DNA of 64,000 bases. Source: Dysosmobacter sp. Marseille-Q4140 (GTDB lineage Bacteria; Bacillota; Clostridia; Oscillospirales; Oscillospiraceae). This document shows, in pieces, positions 50,055 through 57,455 of this stretch (within the stretch, counting starts at the first letter, position 1; the number at the start of each line of letters is the position of its first letter). Under the pieces are notes generated by a model. The model was not told where the DNA came from and did no database searches. It saw only the letters and a list, made by a program, of their open reading frames with translations. The DNA lies in assembly GCA_018228705.1 (NCBI GenBank), contig CP073694.1:930001-994000 (forward strand), in the 5' to 3' direction. Made by a program: the position numbers and the translations under genes.

Positions 50055-50090
50055 AAAAACCGCCAAGCAAATTCCTTGCTTGACGGTTTG
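50055..50090 (-). terminator. Attenuator-like hairpin upstream of the sigma-like gene
   Basis: AAACCGTCAAGCA ... TGCTTGGCGGTTT plus T5 on the minus strand. It would stop transcripts before the sigma-like gene unless read through. The remaining 49963-50337 stretch shows no gene. Confidence 0.65.
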
Positions 50091-50141
50091 GTGTCGATTA
50101 TTCAGAACTATTGGTTCATTGTTGACACAGACAGAGTGGCC

Positions 50142-50162
50142 GCCGGTCAAGCCGGCTTTTTT
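50142..50162 (+). terminator. Short plus-strand terminator
   Basis: GCCGG-TCAA-GCCGGC followed by six T. No gene ends just upstream on this strand, so it may belong to a short RNA or be a relic. Confidence 0.45.
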
Positions 50163-50337
50163 CAGATGCTCCGGCCGATCTGCTGCATCGGGACGTACTG
50201 CTACTCTATCAGCGTATTCAGTCTCATTCTCTTCCCACCTTTTTCCTGTGATGAACCATTAGAACTGAAATTACGCCACCAGTGGAGCATTTCACCTGAT
50301 TTCTGCACAACATAGAATGTGAGTCGGAGGTGAACCA

Positions 50338-50700
50338 TTGGTGGTAACAAATGATGAATTCAAGGGCTGCGGCATGCAGCTGCGTGCGGAGCGGGAGCGG
50401 CTCGGCTATACGAGAGATCAAGCCGCTGAACGGGCCGACATCACTTCACGGTATCTGGCAGCCATCGAATTGGGCGAAAAAATTCCAAAGGCCGACGTAC
50501 TGGTGAAGCTCATCCGGGGTATGGGCGCATCTGCCAACACTGTGATCTACGCTTCACAGCAGGAGGCGGATGACGAGTGCGAGCGGCTGGCCCGCCTGTT
50601 CCTGCAGTGTACCCCGAGAGAGCGCAAGCTCATTGCGGCCATAATTGATACGATCCTCGACCAGCATCGGCAGGAGGACACGCCGGATGAGAAGGCGTAA
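50338..50700 (+). CDS. XRE-family HTH regulator, TTG start
   Basis: This 120-residue protein has a Cro/CI HTH at residues 10-65 (LRAERERLGYTRDQAAERAD, ITSRYLAAIELGEKIPKA) and a helical C-terminus. CGGAGG lies 7 bases before TTG 50338. It is divergent from the Tn916-type pair and is likely their repressor or switch. Confidence 0.85.
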   Translation: MVVTNDEFKGCGMQLRAERERLGYTRDQAAERADITSRYLAAIELGEKIPKADVLVKLIRGMGASANTVIYASQQEADDECERLARLFLQCTPRERKLIAAIIDTILDQHRQEDTPDEKA

Positions 50701-50726
50701 CCATGTTTTCGCCTTGAAAAAGCATG

Positions 50727-50766
50727 AAGGGCATTGCTCCATCTTGAGGAGCAATGCCCTTTTTTC
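50727..50766 (+). terminator. Terminator of the XRE regulator
   Basis: AAGGGCATTGCTCC and GGAGCAATGCCCTT with TTTTTT on the plus strand. Confidence 0.85.
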
Positions 50767-51018
50767 ACGGGAGCGGCCCGTGTTCACCCTATGCAGGCTC
50801 CTCAGCAGTATTTCACGCAGTGTTTACTGTTCAGTGAGGGGAAACCTTTTTGTTATTTTATACCCTCGGTTTCATATCCGTTTCTCATTCACTTCATATC
50901 TGTTTCATATTTTCAGCTGCAGGGCGATTGGATGCGCTTTGAGCGAGGATTACTCAATTCTCAGAAGCTCCATGCAGAATTACATAGGAAAATGCGCTGT
51001 GTACTTCAGCAAGTTCTT
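50767..51018. other. Intergenic stretch without a clear gene
   Basis: A short plus-strand frame ending at 51030 (MRFERGLLNSQKLHAELHRK, then about 12 residues) has no recognisable domain and no good ribosome site. I see nothing else here apart from AT-rich sequence. Confidence 0.3.
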
Positions 51019-51047
51019 TTGATTTTTTGAGTCCTTTGTGTTATCCT
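51019..51047 (+). promoter_or_regulatory. Candidate promoter for the 68-aa gene
   Basis: TTGATT (51019-51024), 17 bases, TATCCT (51042-51047), about 70 bases before the ACG-start gene. Confidence 0.45.
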
Positions 51048-51116
51048 ATACAAAAAAGGTAGGAGGGAACTGTTTGACGCCTCAATATTCTCACGTTATT
51101 TGAAGGAGGAATAAGC

Positions 51117-51323
51117 ACGGCTCAAGACAAGTTTTCCCGTTTGGATGAATTAGCTGCACCCACCAGCTATGTTGCTCCTTCAACGGAGGAGGAGTTGGGG
51201 TACTTGGCTTACTTCCGGCAGGTCTGCAAACGGTACAACATTGTATTTGCGGACGCTGATTCGGATGAGCGTGATTTTGTAATCCGAATGGCCGAAAAGG
51301 GATATTATCCCAAACGCGCCTGA
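51117..51323 (+). CDS. Small conserved-type protein with apparent ACG start, 68 aa
   Basis: AAGGAGG (51103-51109) lies seven bases before ACG 51117, in frame with AQDKFSRLDELAAPTSYV and the end at 51323. The next canonical start in frame is TTG 51141, too far from the ribosome site. The C-terminal half (YLAYFRQVCKRYNIVFADAD, FVIRMAEKGYYP) resembles short proteins on gut elements. Either ACG initiates weakly or ATG has mutated. Confidence 0.5.
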   Translation, partial: TAQDKFSRLDELAAPTSYVAPSTEEELGYLAYFRQVCKRYNIVFADADSDERDFVIRMAEKGYYPKRA

Positions 51324-51424
51324 TGAAACACATTTGATTGAATTTCAAAACAACGCCGCCCGATTCTACCGGGTCGGCGCTGCTTTGTATCCACTTAAAA
51401 CAGAACCCTTAGTTTCATTCCCCT

Positions 51425-51548
51425 CTTGCCATTTCTGGCTGGGCAGACTATAATGATTACAACAGTTTCTGATGTCTGCGCCTGAGCAGTCATAGTCGCC
51501 GTGTTCCAAAGTACCCGAGAGCCGCAATGGCTGCTTGGGTACTTTTTT
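51425..51548 (+). promoter_or_regulatory. Leader copy J (orphan): promoter, hairpin, conserved block, terminator
   Basis: TTGCCA (51425-51430), 17 bases, TATAAT (51448-51453), CAGTTTCTG, a hairpin CTGC-GCCTGA-GCAG, GCCGTGTTCCAAAG and terminator 1 (AAGTACCC ... GGGTACTT plus T6). No plus-strand gene follows before the terminator at 51703-51748. The rest of 51324-51752 shows no gene. It may make a short RNA or be left over after loss of its operon. Confidence 0.8.
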
Positions 51549-51702
51549 ATTTCACCGCCGGCCTCGGAAACCGGGCCGTGTCAACCCAACCCCGACCGAC
51601 AGGCCACAAGCGCATGGAAAGGATCTCTCTTTTAGAGCGTTCACTTAGGGATTATTGAAAACAACGATAATTTTTGAGTGACGTCCTCAAGCGGTGCCAA
51701 CA

Positions 51703-51748
51703 GAAAGACCACACAACTGACTACAACGTCGGCTGTGTGGTCTTTTTC
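51703..51748. terminator. Bidirectional terminator
   Basis: AAAGACCACACA ... TGTGTGGTCTTT with T-rich tracts on both strands. It lies after the DUF6809-like gene (minus) and after leader copy J (plus). A near copy (AGAAAGACCACACAAC) is at 55564-55611. Confidence 0.75.
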
Positions 51749-51752
51749 TGCT

Positions 51753-52034
51753 TTAGGCATCCTCACCGCTGTCCATCAGCGTGGCAAGCATAAGCCTACC
51801 TCCGAGCCGGAAAGCATAGGAGAATATCTCCAGTTCGATTAAGCCGTACATTTCATTGACGCAGTCATCGTATTTTTCGAGAGTCTCCTGTTGCTCTTCT
51901 GTCATGGAATCGTGCAAGCGATCACGGTTTCGTCCCATCAGCTTGAGCAGTTCTTTGATTGACCGGCTACTTTCCTTGCTCTGTTCCTGGGGATTTATAT
52001 TCCCATACCAGAACTCTTCAAGTATGTTACCCAT
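51753..52034 (-). CDS. DUF6809-like protein, 93 aa
   Basis: This helical protein begins MGNILEEFWYGNINPQEQ and ends with AFRLGGRLMLATLMDSGED, matching a short family I know as DUF6809 from Clostridial elements. Its natural promoter is probably TGGACT-17-CATAGT at 55519-55547, now separated from it by the IS66 insertion. Confidence 0.75.
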   Translation of the reverse strand: MGNILEEFWYGNINPQEQSKESSRSIKELLKLMGRNRDRLHDSMTEEQQETLEKYDDCVNEMYGLIELEIFSYAFRLGGRLMLATLMDSGEDA

Positions 52035-52074
52035 ATCACACCTCCTTGCAGCGAGACACTAGTAAGCGTCAAAT

Positions 52075-52116
52075 AAAAAACACAGGAACGGAGGATTATC
52101 CTCCGCTCCTGCGTTT
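52075..52116 (-). terminator. Terminator at the left IS end
   Basis: CGCAGGAGCGGAGG ... CCTCCGTTCCTGTG followed by six T on the minus strand, just inside the left inverted repeat. Confidence 0.8.
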
Positions 52117-52123
52117 TAATGAA

Positions 52124-52423
52124 TCAGGTATGTAGGATGTTACGCTGGCCAGGATATACGATTCTGGCTTTTTTGTAGCCCTTCCAATCCAAGTGCTGGC
52201 CACACCGGTCACAGAAGTTCATAAACTCCCGTTCCATAGTTATATGGCATCTGGGACAAACATAGTAACTGTTACCATCGGGAAAGAGCATGACCTCCGT
52301 TACGGGCATCTTCATACGGTAGCCAGCAAGGATGAGGAGAAGGTTGGTAAAGATCGCCGGGGGAAGGGATGTTTGCGTCTGAGTTTTAGATCTCCCCCGT
52401 TCTTTTCTGCCCGTTCCCATCAT
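52124..52423 (-). CDS. Passenger zinc-ribbon protein of the IS66 element, 99 aa
   Basis: The protein has a basic N-terminus and a C-terminal zinc ribbon (YYVCPRCHITME ... FCDRCGQHL). It overlaps the XRE frame by 4 bases, so the two form a coupled pair. It lies inside the inverted repeats and is not a known IS66 gene. The role is unknown; regulation of transposition is a possibility. Confidence 0.7.
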   Translation of the reverse strand: MMGTGRKERGRSKTQTQTSLPPAIFTNLLLILAGYRMKMPVTEVMLFPDGNSYYVCPRCHITMEREFMNFCDRCGQHLDWKGYKKARIVYPGQRNILHT

Positions 52424-52660
52424 TGTTCTTCCCCCGGGAACAGGTCAGCAAATCCGCAGGAATAACGAGCCCTCATTTTTAACAGTTCGTTCCAGTCTGG
52501 GAATCGCTCTCCAGCTTCGTACCGCTGGATTGTGCGTATGTCGCAGGCGAGTTCTTCCGCAATTTCCTCTTGGGAGACGCCGGCCTTTATACGCGCCTGC
52601 TGAAGTGGATTCTCAGGATGACCTCCGCCCACTCTTGTCGGAATCTGCTTTTTTTTTCAT
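52420..52660 (-). pseudogene. Passenger XRE regulator, frame broken at poly-A
   Basis: AAGGAGG is well placed before ATG 52660, but the following run of nine A (52649-52657) puts the ATG out of frame with the HTH (ARIKAGVSQEEIAEELACDI, RTIQRYEAGERFPDW). With eight A the frame would read MKKKQIPTRVGGGHPENPLQ into the HTH. This is a homopolymer indel, a slippage switch, or a sequencing error. A downstream GTG at 52632 could start a shorter product. Confidence 0.65.
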
Positions 52661-52783
52661 AGTAGCTCCTCCTTACAAAATTTTTAACGGGATACTTCCC
52701 GTTGTCATTTTAGAGGAAATACTGCCCAAACAACACGGCACCTGTGTCGGGTTGCAAAAAAAGCAGAATTTTGTCATCCAATA

Positions 52784-52817
52784 TAATAAGATGGGCCAGT
52801 AAGAAACCGGCCCATCC
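52784..52817 (-). terminator. Terminator after TnpC
   Basis: GATGGGCC ... GGCCCATC with T-rich TTATTATATT on the minus strand after the TnpC stop. Confidence 0.65.
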
Positions 52818-52819
52818 CA

Positions 52820-54436
52820 TCAAATATCCTTTTGGTTTTGTATGGAATAAGTCCGGCACTCATCCGGTGCGTATTCCGGCAGCAATTTTTCTGCCCACTC
52901 CTTACCCTTATCTTCCAGCACCGGCGCATTGGTCATGATATAGACCAAATAGCGGTATGGATCAAGCCCATTCTCTTTTGCCGTTTCAATCAAGCTGAAA
53001 ATGATTGCGCTGCCCTGTGCCCCGTTGGGTGTATTGGCAAACAGAAAGTTCTTCCGGTCCATTACGAAAGGCTTTATGCTGCGTTCAGCCCGGTTGTTGC
53101 TCACTTCCAGCCGCCCGTCCTCCAGATAGCGGATCAGATACGGCCACTGTTCTTTCAGATAATACACTGCCTTCCCCAAAGCGGACTTTGGCGGCGCCTT
53201 ACTGCGTTCTGCCCATGACAACAGAGCGTTCAGGACCGGCTTTGCCCGGCTCTGCCGCTGGATACATCGTTCTTCAAATGGAAGGCCGGCAATTTCCCGC
53301 TCTATGGAGAACAGCTGGTTACAGAACCGCTGTCCCTCCAGGGCTGCACATCCCGCCTGTTCCCCCTTGGGCAGAGCGTTCACCGCCTCGTCAAATTTCC
53401 GCCGTGCGTGGGCCCAGCATCCAACTACCCGGATGCTTCCGGGCAGCTTGTGGTACCCTGAGTAGCCGTCCGCATGCAGATACCCGGTAAACCCCTGTAG
53501 GAATGCCGCCGCATTCTCCGCCTTCCGGTTCGGCCGGTATTCATACAGTACAATGGGATGCTCCGCATCGCACCCCGTCCGGTAAAGCCACATATAGCTC
53601 TTGGACTGGGCAGATCTCCCCGGCTCCCGCAGCACCTGCAGGGTGGTCTCATCCGCGTGCAGCACATCCCGCCCCACCAATTCCCGGTGGAGCTGGTCAT
53701 ATACTGGCCGGAGCCAGTCCTCCGCTGCCCGCAGGATCCAGTTGCTCATCGTCTGCCGGGACAATTTTACCCCGGCCCGGTTCCACTCCTGCTCCTGCCG
53801 GTACAGCGGGGACCCCATTACAAACTTCTGCACCATGATGTGGGCTATCGCCTCCGGGGACGCATAGCTGCCGGGGATCACGGCCGGAACCCTTTTTGCC
53901 TTTACGACCGGAGTTTCTGTACTCTCCTTTTTGCATCGCTGGCAGGAATAAGTATAGTATACATCTTCCCGGATCTTTACCTGGGCAGGGATCATCACCA
54001 GGCTCCGCCGCACCTCTTTGCCAATCATGGACATCTGGCTGCCGCACTCCGGGCAGACCTGGGCCGCCTCATCCGGATAGTGCTCCACCACTTCAACCGG
54101 CACATCCTCCGGAAGCACTTCCTCCACCCGGGACGAGCGTTTTTTCCGGGTATGCTCTGCCACTGTGGTTGTTTCCCGCGCTTTTTCCTCCGCGGCCTGC
54201 CAAGCCTCCGCCTCGTTAAAGACAAAGCTCAACTGGTCCATCAGCTCCTCTCGGGTATGTTCAGAGGAGGAACCGTAGGTCTTTTTCTTCACCAGCCGCA
54301 GCTGTTCCATCAGCCACTCCAGCTTCTGGTTCAGCTCCGCATACCCCTCGCTCTTCTGGAGCAGCGCGTCATATTCCGCACGCGAAATGGTCACCATTTC
54401 CGTGTTGCTTGTCGCTGTTTTCAAATCGTTTTTCAT
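52820..54436 (-). CDS. tnpC: IS66 TnpC transposase
   Basis: This 538-residue DDE transposase has an N-terminal coiled coil, a zinc-finger-like CPECGSQM region and C-x2-C pairs, and the catalytic residues in LHADETTLQV, LHADGYSGYH and NNRAERSIKPF. A C-terminal tail typical of IS66 follows. No frameshift is visible. A strong hairpin (54453-54489) separates it from TnpB. Confidence 0.95.
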   Translation of the reverse strand: MKNDLKTATSNTEMVTISRAEYDALLQKSEGYAELNQKLEWLMEQLRLVKKKTYGSSSEHTREELMDQLSFVFNEAEAWQAAEEKARETTTVAEHTRKKRSSRVEEVLPEDVPVEVVEHYPDEAAQVCPECGSQMSMIGKEVRRSLVMIPAQVKIREDVYYTYSCQRCKKESTETPVVKAKRVPAVIPGSYASPEAIAHIMVQKFVMGSPLYRQEQEWNRAGVKLSRQTMSNWILRAAEDWLRPVYDQLHRELVGRDVLHADETTLQVLREPGRSAQSKSYMWLYRTGCDAEHPIVLYEYRPNRKAENAAAFLQGFTGYLHADGYSGYHKLPGSIRVVGCWAHARRKFDEAVNALPKGEQAGCAALEGQRFCNQLFSIEREIAGLPFEERCIQRQSRAKPVLNALLSWAERSKAPPKSALGKAVYYLKEQWPYLIRYLEDGRLEVSNNRAERSIKPFVMDRKNFLFANTPNGAQGSAIIFSLIETAKENGLDPYRYLVYIMTNAPVLEDKGKEWAEKLLPEYAPDECRTYSIQNQKDI

Positions 54437-54452
54437 GGATCAATTATACCAT

Positions 54453-54489
54453 GAAACGCCTTGAAATACCAGTGTTTTCAAGGCGTTTC
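54453..54489 (-). terminator. Hairpin between tnpB and tnpC
   Basis: GAAACGCCTTGAAA and TTTTCAAGGCGTTTC pair perfectly around 8 bases. It may regulate TnpC expression; TATAAT-like sequence follows. Confidence 0.5.
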
Positions 54490-54515
54490 GGATATTTTAC
54501 TTTCAATTTTTGCCC

Positions 54516-54872
54516 CTAAACCGCACTCAGGCCAACCACCTCTTTCAGCGCCTTTGGCTGGTCTATCTGCAGCCCTTCCATCAACCACCGGTACTGCTGC
54601 CAGGTCAGCTGCCGCACCTCATCTCCGCTGCGCGGCCAATGGAAGTTCCCGCCCTCCAGCCGTTTATATAGCAGCACAAATCCATCTTTTTCCCAGTAAA
54701 GTGCTTTCAGCCTGTCTCTCCGCCGCCCGCAGAACAAAAACAGGGTGTTCGTGAATGGATCCAGCTCAAACTGCCGCTGTACCAGGGATGCAAGCCCGTC
54801 TATCCCCTTCCGCAGATCTGTGTACCCCACCGCCAAGTATACCCGGTCTGCGCCTGTGAAGTCACTCAGCAT
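54516..54872 (-). CDS. tnpB: IS66 TnpB accessory protein
   Basis: This 118-residue protein begins MLSDFTGADRVYLAVGYTDL and has RKGIDGLASLVQRQF, FLFCGRRRDRLKALYWEKDG and FHWPRS, the IS66 Orf2 (TnpB) signature. Start 54872 overlaps the TnpA end by 11 bases, as usual in IS66. Confidence 0.95.
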   Translation of the reverse strand: MLSDFTGADRVYLAVGYTDLRKGIDGLASLVQRQFELDPFTNTLFLFCGRRRDRLKALYWEKDGFVLLYKRLEGGNFHWPRSGDEVRQLTWQQYRWLMEGLQIDQPKALKEVVGLSAV

Positions 54873-55281
54873 GGCGCACCGCCTTGCACAGCGCCTCCAC
54901 GACTGCGGCATTGGCCCCTTCGTAGATATCGATTTCAGCGCCGCCCACACGCAGCGTGGCAATGACTGCTGCCCGGCGTACCGCTTCTGTGGGCCTCTCC
55001 GCCAAACAATCCGGGGCAGTCCCGTCTTCTTCCGGAGGCGGCAGCTCTGCAAACTGTACTTTCGGTTCCTGGAGCCCTGTGCTCTGAATTTGGGCCTCCT
55101 GCTGCTCCATCAGCGCGTCAAATACCTTCCGCTGCCATTTATAAAACTGATTTGTCGTGATCCCTTTCTGCTCACACCAGGTCATGACATTCAGCCCGCT
55201 GTGCCGGCACTCCCGGACCAGGCCCGCCCATTCGGCAAGCCGATACTCTCCTTTTACTTCTCGGATGCTCTTTTTCTCCAT
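54862..55281 (-). CDS. tnpA: IS66 TnpA protein (HTH)
   Basis: This 139-residue protein has an N-terminal HTH (EWAGLVRECRHSGLNVMTWC, GITTNQFYKWQRKVF) and a C-terminal region with a conserved VGGAEIDIYEGANAAVVEAL stretch, the IS66 Orf1 pattern. It would bind the element ends. Confidence 0.93.
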   Translation of the reverse strand: MEKKSIREVKGEYRLAEWAGLVRECRHSGLNVMTWCEQKGITTNQFYKWQRKVFDALMEQQEAQIQSTGLQEPKVQFAELPPPEEDGTAPDCLAERPTEAVRRAAVIATLRVGGAEIDIYEGANAAVVEALCKAVRHAE

Positions 55282-55336
55282 CTTGCCACCTTCCCTTCTG
55301 CGGAGGGGACGAGGGCTGTGCCTCTTTCTTCCGGGA

Positions 55337-55440
55337 AGTCAGGGCACTATCCGAAACTGCCGGCAAGTTGGGGCAAGTACATGGCTTTCAGGAAAGTTGC
55401 AGCACTACCCGGCACTTCCGGCAAGTTGACGCTACCTTCG
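55337..55440. repeat. Two direct repeats near the right IS end
   Basis: Units containing CACTATCCGAAACTGCCGGC and CACTACCCGGCACTTCCGGC, each followed by AAGTTG and flanked by related bases, lie about 55 bases apart between TnpA and the right inverted repeat. Subterminal repeats can be transposase-binding sites. Confidence 0.5.
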
Positions 55441-55518
55441 CCTGCTCCGCGCTATGGTGGTATTTTCCCATATCCCTTTTCCTTCTTCAATCCGGCGCTT
55501 TTTTTGACGCTTACAGAC

Positions 55519-55547
55519 ACTATGCCATAGAAGATGCGATAAGTCCA
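55519..55547 (-). promoter_or_regulatory. Displaced promoter of the DUF6809-like gene
   Basis: TGGACT (55542-55547), 17 bases, CATAGT (55519-55524) on the minus strand, overlapping the right target duplication. Without the IS66 insertion it would lie just upstream of the gene at 52034. Confidence 0.45.
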
Positions 55548-55565
55548 GATAACAAACTGTGAGCA

Positions 55566-55611
55566 GAAAGACCACACAACAGGCTGCAGAATCTGCTGTG
55601 TGGTCTTCTTC
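55566..55611 (-). terminator. Terminator after the OLD-family nuclease
   Basis: AAGACCACACAGCAGA ... TGTTGTGTGGTCTT followed by TCTGCTC on the minus strand. It shares AGAAAGACCACACAAC with the terminator at 51703-51748. Confidence 0.7.
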
Positions 55612-55619
55612 AGTCAGAA

Positions 55620-57434
55620 TTACGAAAAACGGGTAAACAGTTCCAAGATTTTAGCGAATTCAGGGTCGCTTTCACAAATCACCTTGTCTGTTCCTTTGAG
55701 AATCTCTCGCTTAACCATAGCAGCCAAACGAACTTTCCATCCCTTACCCCCAAGATCAATACCTTGTGCTTTGGCAAACTCTTCAATCTGATTACAAATC
55801 GGCTTATTGTCTACAACGACATCATCAAATTCTTCATCAGTATCCTCGGGTCGGGGAAGAAAGCGTGCAATTACTTTGGCTAATTTTGCTTTGGGCAGTA
55901 AATCTTCCACTTCGGCTTCGGGAACAGTTGAAAAATCTGTAACCATAATCAGTTTATCTGTATCTGCCGCATAGAAATCAGCTTTAAGCTCATTGAACAT
56001 TTTTACGCCCGGTTTATCTCCATCAATAAGCACCGGTGGTTTAACTTCATTCACACCGGAGAGAATTGCTGAAGTAGCTTTGATGCCCTTTACGCCACCT
56101 GTCGGAATAAAAACAATTTCCTTTAACGGTGAAATCTTTCCTTTGGAAATTAACAGGTTTTTTAGAGCCGATAAGTATAGCTGATCAGATTCTCCTTCGA
56201 CAAGGATGGGATTACAATTTATCAGCAATGTGTCTGATACAGAAAGCCCAAGAGCTGCATGAGCCGGATATATAGACTGCGGTTGATTTTTCCCTTTCAG
56301 GCGTTCTGCCGCGCGTAGATCGGCGCTTGCTACAGTTTTGCCAGATGCGTCGACATAAACGGAGCGCACTCTCTCCAAATGATTAGAATCAACCATGAAC
56401 GGCGAATGTGTTGTATATATCATCTGGTTGCTCTGAGACAAATTCTCAAAGAACAGGAAAAGATCTTTTTGCGCCAACGGGTGTAGTGTTAATCCAGGCT
56501 CGTCCAACAAAAGGATAGCATTCCTGTGGTGCAATTCACTTTCAACCAGAAAAACAAGATAAAAGCTGAAGAACCACTGTAGTCCTGTGCTGCGAGCCTC
56601 CAATTCAATAGGTTCTGGGCGCACAGAATCAGAAACCCAAATTCTAAAATAACTGCCGTCCGCCTTGAAATCAAAGGTGTAATTTCCTTGTTTCCACCAC
56701 TCGTTAAACGATTTCGTAAAGCCGGCAGCTGCCGAGGACAGAAGTATTTCTCTCTCCTTTTTCTTTTTGGCAGTAGCATCAATTTGAGCGGCATTAGGAG
56801 TACCATTGGTTTCAGTACCCATCTCGGTAATTTCTTTTGGGTCAAGGTTCACATACTTAAATAGGGTTTTTAGCGTTCGCGCCTTTGCAGCCTCTTTTAC
56901 ACCAAGATCTGTTTTATTCATATTCTGCAGAACCTGTGGCAGATATATCTGCGAATCCAGATTTCCATAATTCGAATAATACACATATTTCGGCATATGA
57001 GAATCAATGAACTCTGTAACGCCTTCCATCGAAACAAAGGCATCGTCCTCAGTTTCATGTGTAGGTTCATTAGGGAATTCATAGGTATAGTTCCCGTCAA
57101 AGTCTCTGGAGATAATTACTTCAGACACTGCTACTACATCACACTGGATGATTTCAGCGAGTTCTGCTTGCTCTTCAGTACTCAATGCATATTGGGCACG
57201 AATAAAAATCGGCTTTTGTGGTGCATTGCGATAAATATGATATTTGTCACGAGGTAAATCATCTTGCAGATCAATTTGCCCTTCTGCTGCAGGATTGAGT
57301 TTCCAGAGCGGAAGCATTATATTCGTCTTACCAGATTCGTTGGTGCCAATGAGAGCAGTTATTTGTTCGGTATCAATCCAACCGCTATCTTGCACAGAAC
57401 GAAACTCCGTTACACGAAATTTAGTCAATAACAT
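55620..57434 (-). CDS. OLD-family ATP-dependent nuclease (AAA plus TOPRIM)
   Basis: This 604-residue protein has Walker A GTNESGKT (30-37), ABC-like signature RSTGLQW (281-287), Walker B AILLLDEP (306-313) and, after it, a TOPRIM domain with VEGESD (E413) and VLIDGDKPG (D471, D473). OLD-family enzymes are ATPase-coupled nucleases found in anti-phage systems. AAAGGAG precedes the ATG, 21 bases after the restriction gene stop. It is in an AT-richer operon than its flanks, consistent with separate acquisition. Confidence 0.9.
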   Translation of the reverse strand: MLLTKFRVTEFRSVQDSGWIDTEQITALIGTNESGKTNIMLPLWKLNPAAEGQIDLQDDLPRDKYHIYRNAPQKPIFIRAQYALSTEEQAELAEIIQCDVVAVSEVIISRDFDGNYTYEFPNEPTHETEDDAFVSMEGVTEFIDSHMPKYVYYSNYGNLDSQIYLPQVLQNMNKTDLGVKEAAKARTLKTLFKYVNLDPKEITEMGTETNGTPNAAQIDATAKKKKEREILLSSAAAGFTKSFNEWWKQGNYTFDFKADGSYFRIWVSDSVRPEPIELEARSTGLQWFFSFYLVFLVESELHHRNAILLLDEPGLTLHPLAQKDLFLFFENLSQSNQMIYTTHSPFMVDSNHLERVRSVYVDASGKTVASADLRAAERLKGKNQPQSIYPAHAALGLSVSDTLLINCNPILVEGESDQLYLSALKNLLISKGKISPLKEIVFIPTGGVKGIKATSAILSGVNEVKPPVLIDGDKPGVKMFNELKADFYAADTDKLIMVTDFSTVPEAEVEDLLPKAKLAKVIARFLPRPEDTDEEFDDVVVDNKPICNQIEEFAKAQGIDLGGKGWKVRLAAMVKREILKGTDKVICESDPEFAKILELFTRFS

Positions 57435-57455
57435 TGTTTTTCAACTCCTTTACTT

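Larger units (their letters stand above)
52062..55514 (-). mobile_element. IS66-family insertion sequence with passenger genes
   Basis: This 3453-bp element has terminal inverted repeats GTAAGCGTCAAA (52062-52073 and the complement at 55503-55514) and a perfect 8-bp target duplication AGACACTA on both sides (52054-52061 and 55515-55522), as expected of IS66. It encodes TnpA, TnpB and TnpC on the minus strand plus two extra genes (zinc-ribbon and XRE regulator) at its left end. Two imperfect copies of a 42-bp unit, starting about 55 bases apart, lie near the right end (55337-55440) and may be transposase sites. Confidence 0.95.
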
